From NCBI RefSeq assembly GCF_029961145.1, contig NZ_JASBRG010000007.1, positions 1,651,174-1,715,173 on the forward strand: DNA of 64,000 nucleotides, in the 5' to 3' direction. The position numbers and the translations under genes were made by a program. The notes beneath the pieces are model-generated. The model was not told the DNA's origin. It was given only the letters and a program-made list of their open reading frames with translations, and ran no database searches. This DNA is from Pinibacter soli. GTDB taxonomy: Bacteria > Bacteroidota > Bacteroidia > Chitinophagales > Chitinophagaceae. Positions 35,488 through 45,098 of the stretch are shown here, piece by piece; position 1 is the first letter of the stretch; each line of letters opens with the position of its first letter.

Positions 35488-36792
35488 AACTACCTCTCCT
35501 TCAAGGTCATAATCGTACGCTTTAGTGATTTTTACGTTCACGAATTCGCCGACCGTTAACTTCTTATCGCTACTGATTACTACTTCATTATCAACCTCTA
35601 CGCTATCAAACTCTGTTCGGCCGAGGTAGCGGCCTGCTTCTTTTTTATCGATCAATACCTTGAAGATCTTGCCCACTTTCTCCTGGTTCTTTTCGTAGCT
35701 GATCTCTTGCTGCACTTCCATGATCTCCTGCGCTCTTCTCTCCTTTTCTTCTTGTGGAACGTCGTCTACAAGATCGTACGCAGAAGTACCTTCTTCGTGA
35801 GAATATGGGAAAATACCCACTCTGTCGAAACGCTGCGCCTGCAAAAATGCTTTAAGCTCTTCGACATCTTCCTGTGTTTCACCAGGAAAACCTGCGATCA
35901 ATGTAGTACGCAAGCAAATGCCTGGTACTTTTTCGCGGATTGCGGCGATCAGTTCTTCCATCTCGCGACGGGTGATCTGGCGCTTCATTGCTTTCAGCAT
36001 ATTGTCTGCTGCATGCTGTAAAGGCATATCGAGGTATTTGCAAATATTATCGCGTTCGCGCATTACATCCAACACTTCCATTGGGAACTTGTGCGGGTAA
36101 GCATAATGCAAACGGATCCATTCAAGCCCTTTTACATCTGCCAGTTTGTTCAGCAGATCGGCCAGCATTCTTTTTTTATAAAGATCCAAACCGTAATAAG
36201 TAAGCTCCTGTGCGATCAGCATGATCTCTTTTACGCCACGTTTTACCAGGTTTTCAGCCTCAGCTACAATCTCTTCAATGGATTTACTCACGTGTGTACC
36301 ACGCATCAGTGGAATGGCGCAAAATGCGCAGGTACGGTTACAACCTTCCGCTATTTTCAGGTAAGCATAGTGCTGAGGAGTAGCCAAAAGTCTCTCTCCC
36401 AACAATTCGCTTTTATAATCAGCTTCAAATTTCTTGAGAATCAGAGGCAGTTCCATTGTACCGAACCATGCGTCCACTTCCGGAATTTCAGATTCCAGGT
36501 CGTCGCGGTAACGCTGGCTAAGGCAGCCTGTAACGTAAACTTTGTCCAGCTTACCTTTCTGCTTCAATGAAACCTGCTCAATGATCGTGTTGATGGATTC
36601 TTCCTTGGCTTTGTCGATAAAACCGCAGGTATTCACGATCACGATATTATGATCACGTTTCGCACTTTCATGCACTACATCAATTTCATTGGCAGCAAGC
36701 TGGCCACTTAGCACCTCGCTATCCACCATGTTTTTGCTGCAACCCAGCGTAATGATGTTTACCTTATCTTTCTTAAGCGTTCTTGTCTTCAT
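35485..36792 (-). CDS. rimO: Ribosomal protein S12 methylthiotransferase
   Basis: Radical SAM enzyme adding a methylthio group to an Asp of ribosomal protein S12. 435 residues. The N-terminal MTTase domain carries cluster cysteines (LGCSKNMVDSE, VNTCGFI, VTGCLSQR). The radical SAM motif C-x3-C-x2-C lies in GCNRTCAFCAIP. The C-terminal TRAM-like domain ends with AYDYDLEGEVV, characteristic of RimO rather than MiaB. Stands alone on the minus strand. Confidence 0.96.
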   Translation of the reverse strand: MKTRTLKKDKVNIITLGCSKNMVDSEVLSGQLAANEIDVVHESAKRDHNIVIVNTCGFIDKAKEESINTIIEQVSLKQKGKLDKVYVTGCLSQRYRDDLESEIPEVDAWFGTMELPLILKKFEADYKSELLGERLLATPQHYAYLKIAEGCNRTCAFCAIPLMRGTHVSKSIEEIVAEAENLVKRGVKEIMLIAQELTYYGLDLYKKRMLADLLNKLADVKGLEWIRLHYAYPHKFPMEVLDVMRERDNICKYLDMPLQHAADNMLKAMKRQITRREMEELIAAIREKVPGICLRTTLIAGFPGETQEDVEELKAFLQAQRFDRVGIFPYSHEEGTSAYDLVDDVPQEEKERRAQEIMEVQQEISYEKNQEKVGKIFKVLIDKKEAGRYLGRTEFDSVEVDNEVVISSDKKLTVGEFVNVKITKAYDYDLEGEVV

Positions 36793-36890
36793 AAATAGGC
36801 GGCAAAGGTAATTTGAAAATGTGGCATTGAAAACCTGAAACGCTGTTTTTTATGATTGTTAAGATTTTTTAAGATGTTATTCGGAGTCCT

Positions 36891-36938
36891 ATAATTGCAA
36901 AGGCTCAAAGCGAAACCGCCCTGAGCCTTTGCAATTAT
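36891..36938. terminator. 17-bp perfect hairpin between rimO and the NAD(P)-binding gene
   Basis: The arms 36891-36907 and 36922-36938 pair exactly over 17 bp around a 14-base loop. The outer ends are AT-rich but have no long T-run on the minus strand. Plausible terminator of the NAD(P)-binding gene, which ends at 36976. Confidence 0.6.
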
Positions 36939-36975
36939 TTAGAATGCATAGGGCGAATTCATTCGCCCCAACAAT

Positions 36976-37602
36976 TTAGTTCGAGATTCCCACTCTGCTT
37001 TTCACATAATTTCCGCTTTCCAATTCTTTCACAATAAAATCTGCCAGATCACCGGCCAGAATTTTTCCTTTACCCCAAGCCGGATAGTTCTTTGTAATGT
37101 GATAATGCTCTGTTACAATTCCTTCCTTTACAGTCGCTGGGCAAACCAATGTCCAATCAAGTTTTGAATGTTTCAATGTTTCCATTGCCTTTTTCAGTTC
37201 GTCACCCTCGCATTTGTGCGTTTCAGGATAAAGATCTGTGTCAACCAACAATGCGTGATCATCTTCGCTGATATCCAAAACGGCTGTTGTACCCAAGGCA
37301 ATCATTCGCTTAATGCCGGCTGCTTCCATTTCTGCAACAATTTTCTTTGTTCCCAAAGACAATGTAACATCTGTACCGTCATTACGTGCTTCTATGATAG
37401 AAATTACAGCGTCAATGCCTTTCAAAGCTGCGCGGATATCTACTTCGGCAAAAACAGACCCCGTAACTAATTCAACATGGTCAATCTTTGTAACGCTTTC
37501 CAATACATGGCGGCCAAAAACTCTAACATCGATCTTTTTTCCGACTAACTGATTTATCAAATGCTGTCTTGCGATGTTTTTACCAACAATCATTACTTTC
37601 AT
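36976..37602 (-). CDS. NAD(P)-binding atypical SDR-like protein (NmrA/YwnB type)
   Basis: 208 residues from the Met at 37602. A longer frame from 37674 would translate the upstream AT-rich repeat (ISNFKSQISS...), so I exclude it. MKVMIVGKNIARQHLINQL is a modified Rossmann start (GxxxxxxxL rather than GxxGxxG), and SVFAEVDIRAALKGIDAVISIIE, KRMIALGTTAVLD and WTLVCPATVKEG follow the atypical SDR pattern. The Gly-rich loop is weak (VGKNIARQ), so NAD(P) binding is uncertain. Confidence 0.78.
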   Translation of the reverse strand: MKVMIVGKNIARQHLINQLVGKKIDVRVFGRHVLESVTKIDHVELVTGSVFAEVDIRAALKGIDAVISIIEARNDGTDVTLSLGTKKIVAEMEAAGIKRMIALGTTAVLDISEDDHALLVDTDLYPETHKCEGDELKKAMETLKHSKLDWTLVCPATVKEGIVTEHYHITKNYPAWGKGKILAGDLADFIVKELESGNYVKSRVGISN

Positions 37603-37610
37603 TTCACTTA

Positions 37611-37722
37611 CGATTTGAGATTCGAAATTAGGACTAGAAATCTGAGATTTGAAATTTGAAATTAGAAATTTCACATTGGAGAATCAATCTCAAATATCAA
37701 ATCTCAAATTTCAAATTGAACT
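37611..37722. repeat. Imperfect inverted repeat after ftsY
   Basis: Left words GATTTGAGATT, GATTTGAAATTTGAAATTAG (37611-37670) are mirrored by CAATCTCAAATATC, AATCTCAAATTTCAAATTG (37684-37718). It fills the gap between the ftsY stop and the next start codon. Confidence 0.75.
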
Positions 37723-38683
37723 ATTTTTCCAGATTAAAAAGAGAGTCAACAAACTCATGTTTGTTGAAAACAAGAAGGTCTTCCATTTTTTCCCCTACAC
37801 CAATAAATTTCACAGGGATCTTGAATTGATTAGCTATTGCTAAAACTACGCCGCCCTTTGCAGTACCGTCGAGTTTTGTGATAGCAATTGCTGTTACATC
37901 AGTTGCGGCAGTAAAATGTTTTGCCTGTTCAAGTGCGTTTTGGCCGGTTGATCCATCAAGCACCAGCAATACTTCGTGCGGCGCATCCGGAATTACCTTT
38001 TGCATTACACGGCGAATTTTGCTCAATTCTTCCATCAGGTGTGCTTTGTTATGCAAGCGGCCCGCTGTATCGATCAGGATCACATCGCTGCCTCTTGATA
38101 CTCCGCTTTGCACGGTATCGAATGCAACGGCTGCGGGATCAGATCCCATATCCTGTTTAACAATTGGAACGCCGGCGCGTTCACTCCAGATGGTCAATTG
38201 ATCAACAGCTGCAGCACGGAAAGTGTCAGCTGCACCGAGCAATACATTTTTGCCAGCCTTATTAAAATTATGTGCGAGTTTACCTATTGTGGTAGTTTTG
38301 CCTACTCCGTTCACACCCACTACCATGATCACGTAAGGTCTGGAGGGCAATTCAGAATCGAATGCGTAAGAATTTGCGCTTGGGGCGTCTACCAGCATGG
38401 ACTCAATTTCCTGCTGGAGAATATTATTGAGTTCGGTCGTGTTAAGGTATTTATCTTTTGCTACGCGTTTTTCGATACGGTCGATGATCTGAACAGTTGT
38501 ATCGATTCCTACGTCTGCGCCAACAAGTGCTTCTTCGAGGTTATCAAGCACTTCCTCATCTACGGTACTTTTACCGGCAATTGCCTTGGTAATTTTAGAA
38601 AGAAAGTTTTCTTTGGTTTGCTGAAGTCCCTGATCTAATGTTTCCTTTTCTTTTTTTCCAAAAAGTTTATTGAAAAATCCCAT
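37721..38683 (-). CDS. ftsY: Signal recognition particle receptor FtsY
   Basis: GTPase that docks SRP-ribosome complexes at the inner membrane. 320 residues, lacking the long acidic A domain of E. coli, as is usual in Bacteroidota. NG domain motifs: GVNGVGKTTTIGKLA (G1), DTFRAAAVDQL (G2 and DTFR), DTAGRLHNKAHLMEEL (G3) and TKLDGTAKGG (G4). Fourth gene after rpmB, rpmG and DUF4295, likely one transcript. Confidence 0.97.
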   Translation of the reverse strand: MGFFNKLFGKKEKETLDQGLQQTKENFLSKITKAIAGKSTVDEEVLDNLEEALVGADVGIDTTVQIIDRIEKRVAKDKYLNTTELNNILQQEIESMLVDAPSANSYAFDSELPSRPYVIMVVGVNGVGKTTTIGKLAHNFNKAGKNVLLGAADTFRAAAVDQLTIWSERAGVPIVKQDMGSDPAAVAFDTVQSGVSRGSDVILIDTAGRLHNKAHLMEELSKIRRVMQKVIPDAPHEVLLVLDGSTGQNALEQAKHFTAATDVTAIAITKLDGTAKGGVVLAIANQFKIPVKFIGVGEKMEDLLVFNKHEFVDSLFNLEK

Positions 38684-38766
38684 AGTTGAGGCTTTTAGTT
38701 AAACGGAAAAAGCCGTCCTGTAAACCATCAGAACAGCTTCTTACAAAAAATCTCTTTACATGTAAA

Positions 38767-38940
38767 TTATTTACCGGCAAGAAAATCTTTCACCTTATCC
38801 TTGTGCACGATTTGCTCTTTAAAAGTGTATGCACCAGTTTTCGGGCTACGAACCGCCTTAATAACTTTAGTCCAGTTTTTCGCTTCAGCAGATGCTTTAG
38901 CATCTTTTACCTTCGCGTTCTTAGAAGCTGCTTTTGCCAT
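38767..38940 (-). CDS. DUF4295 small basic protein
   Basis: 57 residues: MAKAASKNAKVKDAK at the N-terminus, then KNWTKVIKAVRSPKTGAY, ending KVKDFLAGK. Lys-rich and compact, like a ribosome-associated protein. It sits between rpmG and ftsY, the constant position of DUF4295 in Bacteroidota. The gaps are 36 bases on the rpmG side and 83 bases on the ftsY side. Function unknown; a ribosomal or translational role is inferred from context. Confidence 0.85.
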   Translation of the reverse strand: MAKAASKNAKVKDAKASAEAKNWTKVIKAVRSPKTGAYTFKEQIVHKDKVKDFLAGK

Positions 38941-38976
38941 AATGAATCAGTTTATGAGTTATCCTTTCGGATTTAC

Positions 38977-39159
38977 TTATTTAATTTCTTTGTGTACAGT
39001 GTATTTTTTCAGAATAGGGTTGAATTTTTTCAACTCTAAACGTTCAGGAGTATTCTTTTTATTCTTAGTGCTGATGTAGCGGCTAGTACCTGGTTGACCA
39101 CTTGTTTTGTGCTCGGTACACTCCAAAATCACCTGAACTCTGTTGCCTTTCTTTGCCAT
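38977..39159 (-). CDS. rpmG: 50S ribosomal protein L33
   Basis: 60 residues. [33 protein letters not shown], and [17 protein letters not shown] are clear L33 segments. The paired CxxC zinc motifs of C+ paralogues are absent (only one Cys), so this is the C- type. Second in the rpmB-rpmG-DUF4295-ftsY cluster. Confidence 0.96.
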   Translation of the reverse strand: MAKKGNRVQVILECTEHKTSGQPGTSRYISTKNKKNTPERLELKKFNPILKKYTVHKEIK

Positions 39160-39213
39160 TTTATAAAAAATTTATTAATTAAACCAATAGGTTTCGAGTA
39201 GTAAGGAAATTAA

Positions 39214-39450
39214 TTAGATCTTAACACCTTTCGCTCTTAACTCTTTTACTACGGGATACAATCCGTTTTTATTGATTGTGCGGATTGCCTCTGAAGACAC
39301 TTTCAAAGTGATCCATTTGTCCTCTTCTACAAGGAAAAAACGTTTAGTTTGCAAATTTGGTAAAAACCTGCGTTTAGTTTTAATATTTGAGTGAGAAACC
39401 TTGTGCCCGCTGATCGGTGTTTTACCTGTTACCTGACATACTCTAGCCAT
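39214..39450 (-). CDS. rpmB: 50S ribosomal protein L28
   Basis: 78 residues. [21 protein letters not shown] is the standard L28 start, followed by [16 protein letters not shown]. First gene of the cluster. CQVTGK is followed by no second CxxC, so it is the zinc-free type. Confidence 0.97.
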   Translation of the reverse strand: MARVCQVTGKTPISGHKVSHSNIKTKRRFLPNLQTKRFFLVEEDKWITLKVSSEAIRTINKNGLYPVVKELRAKGVKI

Positions 39451-39787
39451 GACTTGGAAAAATTTTGGACGGCAAAGGTCAGTAAAAGTATTGAATTGAC
39501 AAAAAGAATTTGAAGAAAGTTATGGGTTTTGGGTAATGAGTTTTAGGTTTTAGGTTTTAAGTAAGAGGCGTAAAACCGTTAAACATTGATTATCAATACA
39601 AAATGTAAATATAAAACTTAAACCTATTTCTTTATTTACTCTGTAAAAATTGTTTCATTTTGAGCGCGGCAATCAAAACCCAAAACTTACAACTCAAAAC
39701 TTATAACTCATAACTCACAACAAATCATAACAATTACTTAATTTCAAGCAGCCTTTAATTTTCATTTATTTGGGAAAAAAGGCGCAA
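39451..39787. other. Divergent gap between rpmB and ppk1
   Basis: Carries imperfect mirrored arrays: GTTTTAGGTTTTAGG and relatives at about 39523-39563, and CAAAACCC, AACTTAC, AACTCAAAAC, AACTCATAACTC words at about 39674-39720. The promoters of both genes must lie here; none fits the consensus clearly. Confidence 0.6.
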
Positions 39788-41956
39788 ATGTTACTTCAGG
39801 AAATGAGAAATAAGACAATTATCAGGGATATCAGCTGGCTGTCGTTTAATGCCAGGGTCTTGCAGGAAGCGGCGGATAAAAATGTGCCTTTGAAGGAAAG
39901 GATTCGTTTTTTGGGTATTTTTTCCAATAACCTGGATGAGTTTTTCCGCGTGAGGGTGGCTACGCTGAAACGCATGTTTGAACTGGGAGGAAAAGGCAAG
40001 TTAAATATGCACCTGGAAACCTCCCCGGAAAAGATCATCGACGAAATACAAATGATCGTTTTGCGCCAGCAAACTGAATTCAACCGCATTTGGGACGATA
40101 TTAAGCTGGAAATGGAGAAGGAAAAGATATTTCTCCTTACTGAAAAGGACCTCACACGCGAACAGAGAGTGTTCATTATCAAGTTTTTCGAAGAAAATGT
40201 GCGTGCCAACACGATCCCGCTGATGATCGAAAGCATTCCACAATTTCCTTACCTGCGCGAGAAATCAATTTATCTAGGCGTGGTGATGTCCAAATCGGAC
40301 ACTGCTTATGCCCAGAAATATGCGCTGATCGAAGTGCCCAACCGCGCCGTAGGTCGTTTTATACAACTCCCTTCTCCTGAAGGCGAGCATCATATTATTT
40401 TGCTGGAAGATGTGGTTCGCTACAATCTTCCATCGATTTTCAGCTATTTCGGTTATGACAAATATGAGTCGTGGGTTTTTAAAGTGACCAAGGACGCTGA
40501 GATCGATATTGACAACGACGTTTCTACGAATATTGTCCAAAAAATTGAGAAAGGTTTAAAAAACCGCAGAAAAGGAAAGCCGGTAAGATTTGTGTATGAC
40601 AAAGAAATGGATCCGGGTTTACTGGAATACCTTATTCGCAGATTGAACCTTGCCAAGAAAGGAAATTTAAGTCCGGGCGGACGGATTCACAACTTCCGTC
40701 ACTTTATGGACTTCCCGGATGTTTTCAAGAAAAATCCGAGAAGGAAGCCATTCATCCATCCCGGCCTGATCGACAGTCATCGTGTTACGGATATTGTTTT
40801 GCAAAAAGATATTCTGCTCAATTTCCCATACCATTCATTTAATCCGGTTATTGATCTTTTGCGCGAAGCAGCGATCGACCCAAGTGTTACTTCTATTAAA
40901 ATAACGGCTTATCGTCTTGCGGCGAATTCCAAAATTGTGAATGCCCTGATCAATGCTGTGAGAAATGGCAAACAGGTAACGGTAATGCTGGAATTAAAGG
41001 CAAGGTTTGACGAAGAAGCAAATCTTGAATGGAAGGAATTGCTGGAGCTGGAAGGAGTGAAAGTCTTGATTGGTTACCCGAACATGAAGGTTCACGCGAA
41101 GATTTGTATGATCAGGAAAAAGGTAAATAACCGCACGGTGAGTTATGGTTTTATAAGTACGGGTAATTTGAATGAAAGCACCAGCCGCATTTATGGAGAT
41201 CATTGTTTGCTTACTGCCAACAGAAACCTAATGGCTGACCTAAACAGAATGTTCAATTACCTGGAAAAACCCAAACCAGATAACAATGTTTTGAATCTTT
41301 GCAAAACGCTTATCCCCTGCCCCACTTCATTAAGAAAGGAATTAATCAAACTGATCAATAACGAGATCAAAATGGTGCAGCGCAAAAAAAAGGCGAAGAT
41401 CATTTTGAAGATGAACTCACTTTCTGATGAGGAACTGATCCTTAAACTAAATGACGCAGCGATTGCTGGCGTGGAAATTAGCCTGATCATTCGCGGTATC
41501 ATTTGTATGTACACAGAGAACAAAAAATTCAAAGCGCCGGTGAAAGCGATCAGCATTGTGGACGAATACCTGGAACACGCCAGGGTATTCATTTTCCATA
41601 ATGGAGGCGATGAAAAAGTGTTTATTTCTTCTGCCGACTGGATGGTACGTAATCTTGACCATCGTGTAGAAGCAACTTGTCCTATCATCGACAAAAACAT
41701 AAAAAAGGTAATCAAGAATATATTGAAGATCCAACTGAGCGATAATGTGAAGGCAAGAATTCTGGACAATAATCTAAGAAACGAATATGTCACTCATCCG
41801 GAAGATGAAAAACCAATCCGTTCGCAAATAGAAATTTATAACTACCTGCTTTCAAAGGGCAAAAAGAAAGAGGATAAAAAAAAGACAGATGGAACACAGG
41901 TGGTTAGCGACGATGAGCAAAACATTTCTGCCGTTTCTGTTGTAACACAAGGATAG
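39788..41956 (+). CDS. ppk1: Polyphosphate kinase
   Basis: Reversibly polymerises the terminal phosphate of ATP into polyphosphate. 722 residues from ATG 39788, preceded by AAAAAAGG at a good distance; TTG 39770 and ATG 39803 (MRNKTIIRDISWL) are alternatives. The N domain has ISWLSFNARVLQEA and NNLDEFFRVRV. The two catalytic-site histidines are in YPNMKVHAKICM and YLEHARVFIFHNGG. STGNLNESTSRIYGDH is also diagnostic. The tail is Lys-rich and variable. Followed by ppx/gppA 66 bases later. Confidence 0.96.
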   Translation: MLLQEMRNKTIIRDISWLSFNARVLQEAADKNVPLKERIRFLGIFSNNLDEFFRVRVATLKRMFELGGKGKLNMHLETSPEKIIDEIQMIVLRQQTEFNRIWDDIKLEMEKEKIFLLTEKDLTREQRVFIIKFFEENVRANTIPLMIESIPQFPYLREKSIYLGVVMSKSDTAYAQKYALIEVPNRAVGRFIQLPSPEGEHHIILLEDVVRYNLPSIFSYFGYDKYESWVFKVTKDAEIDIDNDVSTNIVQKIEKGLKNRRKGKPVRFVYDKEMDPGLLEYLIRRLNLAKKGNLSPGGRIHNFRHFMDFPDVFKKNPRRKPFIHPGLIDSHRVTDIVLQKDILLNFPYHSFNPVIDLLREAAIDPSVTSIKITAYRLAANSKIVNALINAVRNGKQVTVMLELKARFDEEANLEWKELLELEGVKVLIGYPNMKVHAKICMIRKKVNNRTVSYGFISTGNLNESTSRIYGDHCLLTANRNLMADLNRMFNYLEKPKPDNNVLNLCKTLIPCPTSLRKELIKLINNEIKMVQRKKKAKIILKMNSLSDEELILKLNDAAIAGVEISLIIRGIICMYTENKKFKAPVKAISIVDEYLEHARVFIFHNGGDEKVFISSADWMVRNLDHRVEATCPIIDKNIKKVIKNILKIQLSDNVKARILDNNLRNEYVTHPEDEKPIRSQIEIYNYLLSKGKKKEDKKKTDGTQVVSDDEQNISAVSVVTQG

Positions 41957-42022
41957 ACGCAGCGAGGTGCGAATTTTGTCAGTTAAGTTTTGAATTTTTA
42001 CTTTTGAACTTTTTACCTACGA

Positions 42023-42922
42023 ATGAAATTATCCGCTATAGACATAGGAAGCAATGCCGCCAGGCTCTTGATCACAGAGGTTGTAAAAACTGCTGAAGGC
42101 AAACCGCAGTTCAACAAACTGAATCTTGTGCGTGTGCCGCTGCGATTAGGTTTCGACGTTTTTGACCAGGCAAAGATTTCGAAGGACAGAGAGGATATGT
42201 TTATTAAAACCATGCGAGCCTATCGCGATCTGATGGATGTCTATGACGTGAAATACTATCGCGCCTGCGCGACTTCTGCCATGCGTGATGCTACCAACTC
42301 TCAACAGATCATTCAAAAAGTAAAGAAAGAAACGGGAATAGAAATTCACATAATTTCCGGAAGTGAGGAAGCTTCTCTCATTTACGAGAACCACATTGCG
42401 GAGAACATGGATAAGCAAAATTCTTATCTATACATTGATGTGGGCGGTGGCAGTACGGAGCTTACTTTTTTCAGCAACAATCAATTGGTCTTTAAAGAGT
42501 CTTTTAATATAGGAACAATTCGCCTTCTTAAGAACCAGGTGGAGGAAGCGCATTGGGCGAACATGAAGAATTTTATCAAGGAAAAAACAAAGGGTATTCC
42601 AAACGTTGTTGCCATTGGTTCCGGTGGAAATATCAACAAGGTGTTCTCGTTGTCCAAAAGGAAGGATGGCAAGCCGCTAACACTGGAACTTTTAAAAGAT
42701 TATCATAAAGAATTATCAAGCTTTTCTGTGCCGGAGCGCATGCGTCTTTACAACCTTCGTGAGGACCGCGCCGACGTGATTGTGCCTGCGCTTGCGATCT
42801 ACATTAATGTGATGCGTTGGGCAAATACAGAAGTTATTTACGTTCCAAAAATAGGTTTGGCAGATGGATTAGTACAGTCATTGTATGCAGAACTGACGAG
42901 TAAGAAGATGGTGAAGGTGTGA
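42023..42922 (+). CDS. ppx: Ppx/GppA phosphatase family protein
   Basis: 299 residues, only the catalytic ASKHA part, shorter than E. coli Ppx (513). Motifs: AIDIGSNAARLLI (phosphate 1), YIDVGGGSTELTFF (phosphate 2), IGSGGNINKVF and PALAIYINVMRWAN. Exopolyphosphatase or pppGpp phosphatase; placement next to ppk1 favours polyphosphate. A GGATGACAC-family repeat starts five bases after the stop. Confidence 0.93.
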   Translation: MKLSAIDIGSNAARLLITEVVKTAEGKPQFNKLNLVRVPLRLGFDVFDQAKISKDREDMFIKTMRAYRDLMDVYDVKYYRACATSAMRDATNSQQIIQKVKKETGIEIHIISGSEEASLIYENHIAENMDKQNSYLYIDVGGGSTELTFFSNNQLVFKESFNIGTIRLLKNQVEEAHWANMKNFIKEKTKGIPNVVAIGSGGNINKVFSLSKRKDGKPLTLELLKDYHKELSSFSVPERMRLYNLREDRADVIVPALAIYINVMRWANTEVIYVPKIGLADGLVQSLYAELTSKKMVKV

Positions 42923-42927
42923 GAAGT

Positions 42928-43268
42928 TGGCACACGGATGACACGGATTGGACTGATTTACACTGATTAGGATTGAGCTTTCAATTGCTCAATTGATGCA
43001 TCTATTTCTTCCATTGTATAGCCCTTGTCCTTGCCGGTTTCCCAGTCAGCGCAGCGTCTGTTCAGTTCTTTTACGAACGCCTTGTTTTTCCACCATTTCA
43101 ATTCTTTCGTAACAGAATCTTCAGGCCTTTCTTTTGCAACAGCAACCCTCATCTGTTTCATTTTTTTGCAAACTTACGTTTCAATATCATTCAATAATAT
43201 TTGTTGCACAATTATTCGGCTTCCAAATATCCGAGGAAATCAGTCCAATCCGTGTCATCCGCGTGCCA
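42928..43268. repeat. 32-bp inverted repeat enclosing a small ORF
   Basis: Arms 42928-42959 and 43237-43268 match as complements at 31 of 32 positions. Words are of the GGATGACAC/GGATTGGAC family. The enclosed 277 bases carry the open frame at 42967-43161. The structure looks like a short element with a cargo. Confidence 0.9.
42967..43161 (-). CDS. Small protein resembling part of an addiction-module component
   Basis: 64 residues with a rich charge pattern and a coherent protein-like composition. [24 protein letters not shown] resembles the C-terminal part of the putative addiction-module component family (an ELxRRxxxxxxGxxxxxxxEE pattern, PF09720-like). Its N-terminal half does not match, and there is no adjacent RelE-type toxin. 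It lies wholly inside a 32-bp inverted repeat. An A-rich stretch but no clear Shine-Dalgarno precedes the ATG. Could be a domesticated or remnant antitoxin, or a chance frame. Confidence 0.5.
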   Translation of the reverse strand: MKQMRVAVAKERPEDSVTKELKWWKNKAFVKELNRRCADWETGKDKGYTMEEIDASIEQLKAQS

Positions 43269-43387
43269 TTGTATGTTTTTTTACTAATTTCGCTTTCCAC
43301 TTGGGCAAATGCGGACAGATATGTTTTATTCTAACGCAGATCCATATTACCATTTGCCGCCTATATTCTAATCTTAAAATTGCAAAC

Positions 43388-44203
43388 ATGTCTGTTCACA
43401 ACGAAGTAAAAAAAGTTACCACCAATACGCTGTTGCGTATGAAAGCAGCAGGAGAAAAAATTGCCATGCTTACCGCTTATGATTTTTCATTTGCCCGTGT
43501 TTTTGATGCGGCGGGTATAGATGTTATATTGGTGGGCGATTCTGCGAGTAATGTAATGGCGGGTCACGAAACTACTTTGCCCATTACGCTTGACCAAATG
43601 ATCTATCATGCCTCTTCTGTCATTCGTGGCGTAAATAAAAGCCTTGTAGTAGTTGATTTGCCATTTGGCACCTACCAGGGTAATTCAAAAGAAGCGTTGG
43701 TTTCTGCGATTCGCGTAATGAAAGAGTCCGGCGGACACGCCCTTAAACTGGAAGGTGGTGAAGAGATCGTGGAATCTGTTAAAAGAATTATTTCTGCCGG
43801 CGTTCCTGTTATGGGGCATCTGGGTTTAACACCTCAATCTATTTATAAATTCGGCACTTACGCGGTGAGAGCGAAAGAAGAAGCTGAAGCAGAAAAATTA
43901 AAACGTGACGCCATATTGCTACAGGAAGCGGGATGTTTTGCGGTGGTGCTGGAAAAAATTCCTGCTCAGTTAGCGAAAGAAGTTTCCGAGAGCCTAACCA
44001 TTCCAACAATCGGCATTGGTGCAGGTCCACACTGTGATGGACAAGTATTAGTAATGCACGATATGCTGGGCATCAACAATGAATTCCAACCTCGCTTTTT
44101 AAGAAAATATGCAAACCTTCATGAACAAATCACAAATGCTGTGCATCAGTATGTGAAGGATGTCAGAAGGAAGGATTTCCCGAATGAGAAGGAGCAGTAC
44201 TAA
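43388..44203 (+). CDS. panB: 3-methyl-2-oxobutanoate hydroxymethyltransferase
   Basis: First committed step of pantothenate (coenzyme A) synthesis. The start is ATG 43388 (271 aa); the much longer open frame upstream runs through repeats and is not coding. KMLTAYD-like [35 protein letters not shown] (Mg2+-binding Asp), [14 protein letters not shown] and [18 protein letters not shown] (catalytic Glu/Asp region) are diagnostic. No panC or panD nearby. Confidence 0.96.
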   Translation: MSVHNEVKKVTTNTLLRMKAAGEKIAMLTAYDFSFARVFDAAGIDVILVGDSASNVMAGHETTLPITLDQMIYHASSVIRGVNKSLVVVDLPFGTYQGNSKEALVSAIRVMKESGGHALKLEGGEEIVESVKRIISAGVPVMGHLGLTPQSIYKFGTYAVRAKEEAEAEKLKRDAILLQEAGCFAVVLEKIPAQLAKEVSESLTIPTIGIGAGPHCDGQVLVMHDMLGINNEFQPRFLRKYANLHEQITNAVHQYVKDVRRKDFPNEKEQY

Positions 44204-44207
44204 TAAT

Positions 44208-44290
44208 TGAAATTAAAAAGTCAAAAGTCAAAAAGGGACTCTGTAAAATGAACCACTTTTGACTTTTGATTTTTGTTTTTTGATTTTCTA
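44208..44290. repeat. Weak inverted repeat of TCAAAAGTC words
   Basis: AAAAAGTCAAAAGTCAAAAAG (44214-44234, inside the left arm) is mirrored by ACTTTTGACTTTTGATTTTTG (about 44255-44275). It separates the convergent panB and outer-membrane-protein genes and may act as a terminator. Confidence 0.7.
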
Positions 44291-44302
44291 TGCTCAGTTT
44301 AA

Positions 44303-45097
44303 TCATTTCAACAAAAACGAAATGCCTGCGCCCACTGTTACATTTTGGAGCGAACTTTCAAAGACATAGGTTTGAGAAGTTTGCTGTTGTAATTTATAAT
44401 TCTGTTCCGTTGTTGTATATGCAATGCGAACAGATGGACAAAAGAGATAATTAGCACTTACGTTTATCCCCAATCTTCTGAGTAACCTGTAGGAAAATGT
44501 GCAGGCAGGCGAAAACACCCAACCAACCTGGGTTGATTCATCCTGGTTCCAGTTATACATCTTGTCAATAATTTCATTGCCATTTTTTTCTTTTAAATGC
44601 AACGAATAGTTGGCCATCATTCCATCGTAACTATTGATACCAAATAATAATTTTGGAACGATCATAAACCTGCCCGATGTAATTTTATAGATCGGCCCTA
44701 TCATGAAACTAACCACAAGTGCGTCGGGACTATTCATTGGCGACGAAGCGTTCACATAATATTTGCTTAAGTATTGGTTGCTTAAGTATTGCTGGGCCTG
44801 CCCCGTGTTTGCGGGATTTAATATCCATGGTAAAAATTCAAACTCAGCCCCCCATTTCTTTGAAAGAAAATAAGCCACCCTGGTTAGAGGAAAGAAGCCA
44901 CCTCCTTTATCTATGTTGGTTGCATTTTTTAAAAAGGGATCTTGATTTGAAAAACCATGAAGCGGGATAAGTCCGCCGGCCTCAAGACTGAGTATAAATT
45001 TTGATCTTTCAGCGTAATATAGCTGCTTCTTTTTTTGCGCTTGTATACCAGAGACGCAACATAGCAGCACGCCCAAGAAAAGAAAATAGCCTTTCAT
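44303..45097 (-). CDS. Probable outer-membrane beta-barrel protein
   Basis: 264 residues. Signal peptide (about 1-20, ending IQAQ). The mature part alternates aromatic and polar residues in strand-sized blocks (SKFILSLEAGGLIPLHGF, YFLSKKWGAEFEFLPW, FMIVPKLLFGINSYDG, VGAGISFLLK), typical of a small barrel; the C-terminus ends in a hydrophobic strand. Function unknown. It begins one base after the upstream lipoprotein-like gene, so the two form a unit. Confidence 0.7.
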   Translation of the reverse strand: MKGYFLFLGVLLCCVSGIQAQKKKQLYYAERSKFILSLEAGGLIPLHGFSNQDPFLKNATNIDKGGGFFPLTRVAYFLSKKWGAEFEFLPWILNPANTGQAQQYLSNQYLSKYYVNASSPMNSPDALVVSFMIGPIYKITSGRFMIVPKLLFGINSYDGMMANYSLHLKEKNGNEIIDKMYNWNQDESTQVGWVFSPACTFSYRLLRRLGINVSANYLFCPSVRIAYTTTEQNYKLQQQTSQTYVFESSLQNVTVGAGISFLLK

Positions 45098-45098
45098 A

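Noticed and set aside
38108..38638. 176-codon plus-strand open frame
   Set aside because: Antisense to ftsY, whose motifs are all intact; no ribosome-binding site.
43025..43387. N-terminal extension of panB
   Set aside because: Would translate inverted-repeat and promoter sequence; PanB homology begins at the ATG at 43388.
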